Of a stretch of DNA of 64,000 bases, positions 22,394 through 32,965 are shown one piece after another. Position 1 is the first letter of the stretch; each line of letters opens with the position of its first letter. The stretch is from positions 175,460,001-175,524,000 of the forward strand of contig JBITNC010000001.1 of the NCBI GenBank assembly GCA_050084985.1, read 5' to 3'. The position numbers were made by a program, and so were the translations under genes. This DNA comes from Nageia nagi. Taxonomy: Eukaryota > Pinophyta. Below the pieces are notes generated by a model. That model was given only the letters and a program-made list of their open reading frames with translations, was not told the DNA's origin and ran no database searches.

Positions 22394-24000
22394 GGGAAAA
22401 GTTTAGCCATGAATAATTGGTTATAAGTGAATTTAAGGATTTTAAATTTTCAAATTGGTGAATTCTTAGAGTACAGGTTGGGTGCATAATCACCAAAATT
22501 TTATATATTTTTTAAATTATAAGGGTCAACTTGTTAAAAAATTATACACCTTTAAATTTTTATTTACATTCACCATTCCTAAGAATTAGATTATATAAAT
22601 AATCACCAAACTTTTATACCAATATATACAGCACATAACCAAATATCTTGTTACACCCACTCAATAATGATATAAATAAATGCTATACCTTATAGTAAAA
22701 CTACATTACATGATTGATAAGTTTTCAATTATACCAAGTGATTTATATTGAATCTATAACTATAGGTTAGATTTTTATCATTTCAATATGAAATGTTATA
22801 AACTTCTCAAATGGTTTGGTTACAACTATATGGTTGCATGATATAATTATCCAATTGTATGATGTAATTAAATGGTTGTATTAAATAACATGCTATTAGA
22901 TTATCGCATGAGCATTAATATTTTTAGATTTATTGTAATGTTATCAATTAATAAAATTATAATTTACTAATTATTAACTATTAATTAATTCATTCATTAA
23001 AATATTCCCATAAGCCAATGAGAAGAAACTATACCCATTTGGAGGGGTAATAAAGTTAGTAGTAAAACCTATATAGGTGTTGGTAAAGGTAGACCAAGGT
23101 TTTCTATGTGATAGGTTATAAGGACTTCCCATTACACGCATATGGATATAGATTCCTTGGATCTAATCAAAATTTTTGATCCCCTTGGAGATACTACACC
23201 GGTTAGGTGCATATCTTGTTGCTAGAAGGTCCAACATTTGAATCACCCTATTTTTTGTAGTACTTGTCATGCATGCATGATTGATTTGAATGTAAATAGG
23301 TTAGGATGCTATTTAAAAATTCATCCTCTAAATTAATCAAAAAATAAATTAATAAAAAAAATTAATTAAACTATTATTAATTATTTAATTAATTCATTAA
23401 ATTATTATTTATTATTTTGATTAATTAATTATAATATTACATTTTTTATTTATTAATATTATTTTAATTAATTACTTGCAACCATGCGACTACACACATT
23501 TATCATTAATAAATAATAAAAAATAATTAATTAATTAACTTAATAAATAATAGTTTAGTAACTTAATTAAATAATTAATAATAATTTAATTAATTAATTA
23601 TTAATCACTTAATTTATTAAATTTATTAATTAATTATTCATCTATATACATAATCATTCAGTTGCATGTGTAGTCATGTAGTTGTATACACAATTTTTTG
23701 ATTATTCACATGGTCATGTTTGGTAGTGTATGCAACCATTTGATTGCATTTCTTGTCAACATATTTTTATACAACCAATGTCCATCTGCCATAATGTTGC
23801 AACTATTCAGTTGCACATTTCAATTATTTGGTTGTATTATAGTCCAAATCACCTTGAATAATTTCTTAAAAGATGTGAAACTTTAAATTCACCTTTTTTA
23901 CCATTTATTTTTCAAATTTTGTTTAATTTACCATCATTTTGATACCATATTCCCTGTTAATCCTATAAATCATATTCACCTTAGTTTCTATAAAAAAAAT
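22394..24000. mobile_element. Unclassified A+T-rich insertion inside PPR pseudogene B
   Basis: PPR similarity stops at about 22393 and continues at about 24001. The inserted 1.6 kb starts GGGAAAAGTTTAGCC and is related over its first 200 bases to the insertion at 29957-30520: shared order GGAAAA, GATTTTAAA, TTGGTGA, a GGTT-rich phrase, TTCACC or ATCACC, AAATTTT. It has no coding potential. The centre (23330-23650) is nearly pure A+T with repeated TAATTAATTAA palindromes, and 23640-23850 holds a degenerate 20-bp-period repeat around GTTGCAT and GTTGTAT. The class is unknown. Confidence 0.5.
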
Positions 24001-24400
24001 TAAGATATGCAAAATGTGGAAGAATATACAAGGTCCAAGAATTGTTTAACAAGATACATGATGCAAATAGAGTTTCATGAAATATAATGATTGGAGGATA
24101 TGTAATTCATAGGTACAATGAAGATTCCATTATGCTATTTTATCTAATGAAGCACTTTGTAACCAATGCTAACAACATAACCTTTTTATGTGTTTTAGAG
24201 GCATGCTATAAATACTTTAATATCATGAGTGACTCTTAGTACATTATTCCTAGGATTTATTATTATACATGCATTTTTTGCCTTCTTGGCCATGTAGGCT
24301 ATGTCAAATAATATTTGGAATTCATTATCAATATGCCCATAAAACTTGAATTGTGTGTGTATGTGTCTTCTTGGTACTTGTACTAGTTCCTTTAATATGG
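24001..24400 (+). pseudogene. PPR fragment, probable continuation of B
   Basis: Plus-strand text gives AKCGRIYKVQELFNKIHD, IMIGGYVIHRYNE, then KYFNIMSDS, YYTCIFCLLGHVGYV and FIINMPIKLE. This is the same consensus as in fragment A and joins naturally to the broken end of B at 22393. Stops and one frameshift are present. Confidence 0.72.
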
Positions 24401-24792
24401 TTCTACTTTTAATCTACTTATCAATCTATAATATTTTGTTATTATAGGAGATCTAAGAAGAATATACAAAATGGATATTTTCATAATATCTTAGTATTAT
24501 TTGACAAAGAATATTTTCAAAATTAGTATAAAGTATTTACACAATGTCTCTCTCAAGATTAATGTCAAGGTAATCTATGTGATTTCTAAGATAAATCAAC
24601 AAAGCCTATGTAGCACTTTGTTGGTGAATTTCCTAATAAGTTGTATCTATAGTCATTTGATTTTACATTATGATTATTTATTATTTTTGATATTATATAC
24701 ATATATTCAATAATTTGCATTATATTTTTATTAATTATTGGTTGGATTCTTTTCCAATAACTAAAGAATTGAAGGTGCCCAAGCCTAATATA
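24401..24792. other. Unassigned stretch left of the copia element
   Basis: A+T-rich sequence; short open frames on both strands overlap each other and none resembles a known family. Confidence 0.45.
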
Positions 24793-26048
24793 GTGATCCA
24801 AAGATGATACAAGTCATCAAGAATTTTAGAGAATGTAAGGAAAAATAAAATTCTCCTAAAAATTGATTTTTTCAATATGGTTGGAATGATATTGAAGATA
24901 CCTTTCCAATGATTATTTACATTCCTCAAATAGAGCTATAGATCTTCAATAATATTTGAAGTTCCTAGGTCATATATGGACCATACCATGTCATATATAG
25001 ACCTCTCAACTCAAATATAGGATAAATGTGTATTATGCCTATGGTTATTAATAATATGACATCAAAAATTAATTTTTGGGGCTAGAACTAATATATAAGG
25101 TGCAATTTTAACTCTGGGATAGATACAAAAGATAGGTCTGATACTAAGACAAATATGGATAAATGTAGTCACTTATAAGTGTTATATCTTAGTCTATATT
25201 TATTAAAATCATAGAGTTTTATATACCATTGTAAATGGTTAGAAATTATTTATCAAATTTTAGAGTACTAAAGCTATATAGAGGATAATATATGGGTCAT
25301 AATTCATTTGGAAGTCAAACACTCCATGCGACTTACTAAGAAAGACTACATAAGTGTAGGGTAGGATATTTTTTATTGTGAAGTTGATTAAAATATAAAG
25401 TGTATTATGTTATATATGGTTAGAAATTTATTTAAACCAAATATCCAAATCAAAAAATAGTTATATCAAAAGGATCTTTATAAAAAATAATATAAACTAT
25501 AAAAGCAAACTAATATGAAAAATGGATAATTTTAGACAACCACAAAATATCAAAATCTATCATATAAAATGAAAGACTAATAAGTACCTATCTAGTTAAA
25601 ATACATTAAAATATCTAAATATCAACTTTGAATAGATCCAAAACACTTGTGAAAATACCTGCAACTATTTTCTCATACAAACATATCAAGAAATAGAAGC
25701 CCACCATAACCATAAAAAAGTGTTACAGTAAAACTTTTTGCTATTGCTATCAAAAAATGAATGCAAGAATATTGAGATAAGATTTTGAGTGTTTGAAACT
25801 CCAAACATATGAGAGAAGAATAAAATCCACTCAAGAAATTAGAAAAAAAATATAAATGGGAGTATGAACACCAATGTCCTTACTACAAAAGTAGATCTAA
25901 TTGTAGTAGGATCAAATTGTGAGCATTGAAGTATCAACTACATGCTTGTAATAAAAATAAACCCAATAGTTAAAATAGTTATCTAGTAGTAGCCATTGGT
26001 AGGATAAAATTATTGATGTCAAAAATAGGAATTTCAAATCATGGAACA
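24793..26048 (-). repeat. 3' LTR of copia element F
   Basis: It aligns with 29262-31161 through many shared phrases, such as AGAGGATAATA, CTCATACAAACA and TAGCCATTGGTAGGA. In sense it begins immediately after the RNase H stop codon (TAA at 26049-26051), with TGTTCCATG. The copies are well diverged, which points to an old insertion. Confidence 0.75.
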
Positions 26049-26480
26049 TTATTTTCTTTCAATGGTTTGAATTCCAATTCGATTATGGAGACTGAGAAAT
26101 CCATATTTTTCCATTGCTTTACTGAATACATCTATATTTTGATATTTAAACTTAAAAAAATTGAATTCAATGAATCCATCCTTCACCAAGCCTCTCATGA
26201 AATGATGGTGAATGTTAATATGCTTACTCCAATTGTGAAACACAAGACTCCTTTGCATGGTAATGGTGTTAGTGTTGTCACAATGAATGAAAATAGGATA
26301 GCTAATTTCTATTCCTAAGTCTCGAAACAATCTATCCATATAAATGGCTTGAGTGTAAGAAGAGGAGGTATCCATAAATGTTGCTTTAGTAGTGTAAAGA
26401 GAAATTGTATGTTGCTTCTTACTTCTCCAATAAATTAATTATCCATCAAAGAAGAAAACCTAGTTAAATGTTCTTTTCTA
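26049..26480 (-). pseudogene. Copia RNase H of element F
   Basis: The open 108-codon frame reads QAIYMDRLFRDLGI, FIHCDNTNTITM, VFHNWSKHINIHHHFMRGL and DVFSKAME. These are the hallmark strings of the copia RNase H C-terminal half (CDNxSAI, KHIDIRYHFIRE, DIFTKAL). The N-terminal part upstream has stops. The catalytic Asp of CDN remains. Confidence 0.85.
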
Positions 26481-26582
26481 ATCATTAAGATATCTAAACC
26501 AATCAACATTTGTATATGCTTCAAGTTTTTTAGAATTAGTAACTTTATAATGCAAACTAAAGGTTTTGGTGCCATTCATATA

Positions 26583-27285
26583 CTAGGGAATTATCTTGGC
26601 TACTTTCACATGGGATTCAAGTGGAGAATGCATGAATCTTGCAACCAAAATAAGTACAAACATAATACCAGGTCTTATAGTTGTGAGATATATTAGACTA
26701 TGACCAAGAGACCTATACAAGGTTACATCAACAAGAGGAGTAGAGTTCTCTTTCAATAATTTGCAGCCAATAATTATTGGTTTACCAACTGGTTTACAAT
26801 ATATTATGAAGAAAATGGTAAGCATGTCATCAACATACTTGGTTTAAGTGATAAAAATACCATTGGATGATTGATTAACTTGGATGCTTAAAAATTATTG
26901 CATTTCAACCAAATTACTTATCTCAAATTCATTTACCATAGCAATTTAAATTGCTTCATTAGGATGTGAGAACTACTCATCAAAATAATATCATTAATAT
27001 ATAAATAAATGATAATAAAATTAGATACAATTACCCTTATGCACAATGTGGCTTCTATTGAACATCTCTAATAACCATTTTGTTGAAAATTGGTGTCAAT
27101 TCTAGAGTACCAAACCCTAAGTTCCTATTTGAGCCTATAAAGAGCTTTCTTCAATCTATATAGTTTATCTTGATGGCCTATAATGGTAAATTCTTGTAGC
27201 TAATATACATATACTTATTCTTCTAGGTCACCATTCAATAAGGTTAATTTAACATCCATTTGTTAAAATATAATACCAAAATAGG
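26583..27285 (-). pseudogene. Copia reverse transcriptase of element F (partial)
   Basis: Minus-strand text includes LTLLNGDLEE, KLYRLKKALYRLKQ, YINDII (in place of the YVDD active site) and KPVGKPIIIG, then LYRSLGHSLIYLTTIRPGI. The order is that of copia RT and its link to RNase H. The N-terminal fingers are absent because of the deletion shared with integrase. Many stops are present. Confidence 0.82.
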
Positions 27286-27289
27286 AAGC

Positions 27290-27700
27290 TAATGCTAGAA
27301 AAAATATAATTAGTTCTCTACTAAGGATTTGAACTTGGACAAATAATCAAAAGCATTAAACTTGGCTTGTAATAAATATAACCAACTCATTAAAGAATGA
27401 TTGTTAGTAAAAATATGTATATACTTGCACTTGGCCATTCTTTGAGTCTACATAGATTCACATATATTGACTTATAAAAACTATAAAGGCTTTTAGGAAT
27501 TATGTTTGTGATGGGGAAACTTCTCTTTAGTTATTTCCTAAATATGCATCTCTCACACAAAGTGTTTAATGGGTGTGAAAAGGTTGACATACCTTTAATG
27601 AGCTTATGTAGTCCACATAATGAGTTGAAATTGAGATGCCAAATCTCTTATACCACAACCAAGTAGGAGAAAGTGTGACATTTAAGCATTTAATAGGAAT
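27290..27700 (-). pseudogene. Copia GAG-pre-integrase and N-terminal integrase of element F
   Basis: The frame 27566-27796 contains LWYKRFGISI, matching the pre-integrase consensus LWHxRLGH with the His lost. Past a stop the text KCKYIHIFTN, then YLLQAKFNAFDYLSKFKSLV, matches the integrase core around the first catalytic region. The rest of integrase is deleted. Confidence 0.72.
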
Positions 27701-27799
27701 GGGCTTCAATATATATGTTCTTGTATTTTGAAACTTGAGAATAGTGGACACTAATTGGCAATCAATCTTATTCATGAATATTTTGCATCTCTTCATATT

Positions 27800-28900
27800 T
27801 CTTCTTAAATACTACTTTGTAGTTGCTCAAGAGACTATGTTCGAGCCCTAAATATATAAACTATAATTTATGTGTAATATCTTACTAGTCTTTACCTTGA
27901 AGGTAATAGATCATTTTCTAATAATACATACAACCTAATTATTATCACCAAACTTGACTTTAACCACTAACATTCTCTTCAAGTTTCATAAATAGGTGCT
28001 TATTCCTATTCATGTGATTTGAGAAACCAATATTAAGTTACCAAATTTGATCATCAATAACTTGAAAATTGTTGTGAGTCTAGAAGAGATTACTTTAACC
28101 TTTCTCTTCATTATAGTTGGCCTTTTGCTAATTTGTTTTGCATCATTGTTATTTTGTGTGACCCTCTTTTCTACAATAGTTATTTTTTATATTGAAATCT
28201 AGCTTCATATGGCTAAATTACCTCTTAATATACCATGAATATCTCTTTCATGACCTTTAGTATGACTTGATATGTCATTCCCTCATGAACAAGATGCTTA
28301 ACTAGAGGATGTAGATGGTTGGTCATTAAATATGAATTTACCTTGGAATGCTTAATCAAGGTTTTCAGATATATCTTTCTTTCTATGATCATAATTATAT
28401 AAGATTTCAAGTAACTCAACTAGAGTGAGCTAAGATAAATCTCTAAACTATTCAATGGAAATGGTGATAGAAACAAACTTCCTAGGAAGGCTCTTATTAG
28501 TTTCTCCATGATCCTAGTATCATTTAGTGCCTCACAATGTTCATGAATAACATTTACCAAATTTTTTATACTATTCATGAAGACCTTAATGGTATCATCT
28601 TCATTAATTCTTATAGATTCAAAATTCACATGTAAGAGTTGAAGCTTAGATACTCTTACCTTTGAAGATCCCTTATAGGCACTCTCAATATTGTCTCATG
28701 CTTCTTTGAAAATTTTGCATTCTATAATCTAGGGAAAATAGCCACATCTATCCCAATTTGTATGGAAAATAAGGCTTTGACATCCTTTTTTTTTTTGTTT
28801 CCAAAATATCCTTTTTCTCATCTATTATGAGTGTAGTAAAGGTTACAACATCAAATTATATATAACGTTATGAAACAAGACTCGGTAGGTCTTGAGAGAT
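27800..28900 (-). pseudogene. Copia gag and protease of element F
   Basis: Frames 28420-28629 and 28225-28419 contain IRINEDDTIKVFMNSIKNLV and a long helix-rich segment like the UBN2-type copia gag. Near 27900-27960 the text VKVKFGDNN matches the protease region of copia elements. Stops and frameshifts are common. Confidence 0.65.
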
Positions 28901-29261
28901 GAAATTTTTTTTCATTTGAATACTCTAATATTCAAAATGATCACCATTGAATATGTGAATTTGCAACTAAACTATGTTTCAATTTTTCTTAACCATGTTA
29001 GAATTTTTAGGTTTTCCAACGTTCAATTATTGATGAAGACACTCTTATACTATCCAATGTTGATACAAACTTTTAACTCCTTCATTGAAATATTTTAGGA
29101 TATCTAACACTTGCTAGAGTATCATAGCAAAGCAAGCTCTAAATATATGAAAATTTTACTAAAGCTATGCTCAAGTTTGATGAATCTTTAATCCCTTTTG
29201 AACCTAATGAAAAGACCCACTTTGACATAAACTAAATATTTGAAGGTTTTTGAGCATGATA

Positions 29262-31161
29262 TATTGATGAGGATGATAAAAGACACTATAACTTTCAAAT
29301 ATTGTAAGGAAAAATCAAATCCTCCTAAACCATACTTTTTTGATATTGTTGAAAATATGCTTTTCTAATGAGTACTTAAATGCCTCAAATAGAGCTACAG
29401 ATCTTTGATAATATTAATTTAAAGTTCCCATGTCATATAGGGAGCATACCAGATCATATACATGCCTCCTAGCTTAAATATGGGTCTTATAGTTTAAATA
29501 TAGGTAAAATTGTATGATGCTTGAGGTTTTTGAGAATATGAAACCAAAAATCAATTTCAAAAACCAACACTAATACAAAAGGAATAATTCTATCTTCGAG
29601 TTAGATATGAAAGTTGGATCCAATAGTAAGATAAATATGAATAAATGTAGTCACTTAGGATTGTTTTGTCTTGGTCGATATACATTGAAACCATATAGTT
29701 TTATATACCATTAGAAATGAAAGGAAGTTGTATATCTAATGGTGAGGTATTGAAGGCATATAGAGGATAATACATAGGTCAAAAATTATCTAGAAGTAAA
29801 ATACTCCATGGGGCTTACTAAGCAAGATTGTGTAACTACAGGTCAAGATATTGTGTATTATGAAGGTAATTCAAATACAAAGTGTATCATGTTATATATG
29901 GTTGGAAATATATGGAAACTGAATATGTAAATATAATATAATCACATCAAAAGAATGGAAAATGTTAATGGCTACCCCATGCCCAAATGGATAAAATCCA
30001 AGATTTAAAATTTGGTGATTAAGGCAGGTTCTGGTTCTAACATATTCACCCAAATTTTACTTATTTTTTATTTTACTAGGAAAATATGCCAGTATTTAGA
30101 ATAGATTTGGCCCATTATATGCCTTAAAATTATAAATTAAAAAATTATCACCTACATAGTCTCTTGGAACACACATATATATATATATGCATACATACAT
30201 ATATATGAATTAATTATGCTTTACTAAATTAAATATCTAGAACCATAAATTTGAAATAAGAAAAAAATCATCTTTTAATATTAAAAATTACTTTTAATTT
30301 CATTTTTTTATCATTTTACATAAGGAAAGGAATCATAACATGAATAACAAAAATATACAATAAAAAGAATCATTCGATAAAAACTTGAATATATTCAACT
30401 TGCATTTATAATTTTTAATCCCTTTTCTAATAAGCATAGCAAGTTTTGAAATTGATCACCCCATTTTTGAACAGGTTTCAAGATTTATCATCTTCATATT
30501 AAAAGACATTTTTAATAGGGGATCTTAAAATATTCCCTGATAAAAAAGATATATAGAAGCCTTTGGAAGAAAACTACTATGAAAAAGGGATAATTTGAGA
30601 AAATCATGAAAATATACAAATCTACTACACAAAATGAAAATATAATAAGTACTCACCTATTTAAAATACAAAAAATATATATGAATATCACCTTAGAATA
30701 GCTTCAAAATACTTATGCAAATATTTGAATTATTTTCTCATACAAACACACCCTAAAATGGAAGCACTCCATACAACTATGAAAAAGAGTTGCAATGCAA
30801 AAGTGTTAATATTTTTATTAAAAATTGAATAAAAGAATATTACAAGATTGTTATAATACAATGATAACTCATGACTATACATATCATGAGCTAAGAGTTT
30901 GAGTTTTTAACACTCCAAATGTTTGAGTGAAGGATAAAATTTGCTTAGGAAGATAGAAAAAAATATAAATAAGAGTATGAACACCCATGTCCTTACTACA
31001 AAAGTTGAGTTGATTGTAATAGGATCATATTATGAACATTAAAGCTCAACTACATGCCTACAAAAAAAAATAAACTGGGTAGTTGAAATAGTTATCTAGT
31101 AATAGCCATTGGTAGGACATAATTATTGATTTCAAAAATTTGAATTTCAAACCATGGAAGT
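29262..31161 (-). repeat. 5' LTR of copia element F with a nested insertion
   Basis: It is colinear with 24793-26048 except for about 560 bases at 29957-30520 that are absent from the other LTR. A microsatellite (AT and CATA repeats, 30168-30205) lies in the extra part. The right end touches PPR-like sequence at about 31165. Confidence 0.75.
29957..30520. mobile_element. Short unclassified insertion in the copia LTR
   Basis: The sequence on both sides (ATCAAAAG and GATCTT) is contiguous in the other LTR, so the extra block inserted after the copia element. Its left part is related to the start of the insertion at 22394. I saw no terminal repeats, coding frame or clear target duplication. Confidence 0.55.
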
Positions 31162-31164
31162 TTT

Positions 31165-32010
31165 TTTTTTTCAACATGAAGGTCTAGTGGATGAGGGCTA
31201 TAAATACTTTAATAGCATGTTTCACTTGTATTACATTATTCTTACCATGAATCATTATACATGTATTATTTACCTTCTCGATTGTGTATGATATCACGAG
31301 GAAGATTTGAATGCCACCAACCACTTATGTTGTATTAATGGCTAGGTATCATGGGGACATCGACTCATTAGTATATAGATAATATTATTTGTTCATTATC
31401 TATTTTCATTATTCATTGTTGGTTGGACATATTATAGTAGATATTCAAATAAGAAATAATGGTTACATATTAGAAAGCATTTAACTCTATAATCGATACA
31501 TTTTAAATCATATAATATTTTCTAGTCATTTAGCTCCATAAACGCATAGTAGGCTTTTTGAAAAACCCTAGCTGCAACTTCACAAGCACACCATTTAATA
31601 ATAAATCCTTATTTTTATGATGTTCAAAGTGTGAGGACATTAATGATAATTAGAGTACCAACACATTTTTCATGAGATACAAAACATAAATGAGCTTCTT
31701 ATAAAAAAATGAAGCCTCATCAAAATGTACTTTTATATGGTGGGATAATTATGATATGCATAAGATATTATTTAACACTTAAGCTCTTTCATTTGATAAA
31801 TTACTCTGAAACCAACCATGACAACATAACATTTATATATATTCAACTTGCATGTAACCATGCATGTTTAGTGGATGAGGGTTGTAAATACTTTAATAGT
31901 ATGAGTGACTCATATTGCATTATTCTTGGGATAAATCATTATACATGGATTGTTGACCTTCTTAGTCATGAAGGCTATCTTGATGAAGATATGAACTTCA
32001 TTAGAGGATA
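31165..32010 (+). pseudogene. PPR fragments C and D
   Basis: At 31165-31310 the plus strand gives a decayed GLVDEGYKYFNSM and NHYTCIIYLL. At 31709-32011 a 100-codon open frame reads LACNHACLVDEGCKYFNSMS, then NHYTWIVDLLSHEGYLDEDM. Both are the C-terminal PPR/E-type segment also present in fragments A and B. The region 31310-31680 between them shows no clear repeat. Confidence 0.75.
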
Positions 32011-32014
32011 AGTA

Positions 32015-32965
32015 ATCCATGGCTATAATAAGGATGATCTTAATGTTTTAGTTTCTTAATAGTATTCCCTAAGGATTATCTAAGTGATTTATCTCTATTT
32101 TTTCTTTATTAAACATGTATGAATTAGTTCAAAGGACCTACATATCCATTTGTTGCATAATTCCATCAGTTTCCTCATCATGTAAAGTGTGTATAATTTT
32201 ATCTAGGTTTGTTTCTAGAGGGATATTATCATTTTTGAATTCATGCGCCTATATGAGAGCATAAGAATGAAGTATAAAAATTAAATCACATTATTATTTT
32301 TAATAAAAAAGAAACATTATTGAGAAAGAGAATGGGCCTTATGTATTTTTGCACATTTTTCATACAACATTTGATACAAAACCATTTTCAATTATTTTGT
32401 ATATAACTCTCATGGTGGCATGTACTAGAAGGATGCTAGGAAAGCTTATGGATTTTGGATTTAAATATGATAATTACATATGCTTAAAATATATCCATCA
32501 AAGAGTATTTGAAAATGGTTTTGCATAAAATGATGTGGTTTTGAGTTCCCTTATAGATATGTATACAAAATATGGAAGAAAACACCAATACCTGAGAATT
32601 GTTTGAGAAGATGCATTATATAGACACAATTTCATGGATTGTAATGATTAGAGGATATGTAATTCATGAATACAACAAGGATGACCTTAATATCTTAGTT
32701 TATTAGTTCTATTACCTATATAAGTTATTAATCTCTTTTTTATTATTTATTCAACATACGTGAATTAAGTTAAAGGGCACACATACTCACCTATTTTATG
32801 ATTATATCAATTATGTCATCATGTGAAATGAGTGTCATATGATTTGGGATTACTTTTGGAGGAACATTATCATTTTTGAATTCTTGTGATTGCATGGGAG
32901 CATAAAAATGGATTATAAAATAAAATCACTTAGTATTTTTCAATAAAAAGCAACATTATTGAGAA
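32015..32965. repeat. Imperfect direct repeat (two copies of about 300 bp)
   Basis: 32015-32325 and 32665-32965 share order and wording, for example GGATGATCTTAAT with GGATGACCTTAAT, ATTATCATTTTTGAATTC, GGAGCATAA and AACATTATTGAGAA. The first copy continues past GAGAA, but the second stops exactly there, where the LTR of element B begins. Confidence 0.8.
32390..32700 (+). pseudogene. PPR fragment E
   Basis: Plus-strand text yields YIHQRVFENGFA, VVLSSLIDMYTKYGR and, after frameshift, ISWIVMIRGYVIHEYNKDD. This corresponds to the L-S repeat block that normally precedes the segment seen in fragments C and D, so copies are out of order. Confidence 0.65.

Larger units (their letters stand above)
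24793..31161 (-). mobile_element. Element F: decayed Ty1/copia LTR retrotransposon
   Basis: Two long direct repeats (about 24793-26048 and 29262-31161) bracket minus-strand coding text in copia order: gag, protease, integrase piece, RT, RNase H. The integrase C-terminal half and RT N-terminus are missing (join near 27280-27290). The right repeat holds an extra insertion of about 0.56 kb. Exact ends are approximate, and a target duplication was not found. A degenerate TATCA-containing site next to the 5' LTR could be the remains of an initiator-Met PBS. Confidence 0.82.

Noticed and set aside
26013-26318. 101-codon plus-strand ORF
   Set aside because: It is antisense to the copia RNase H, which has clear family motifs.
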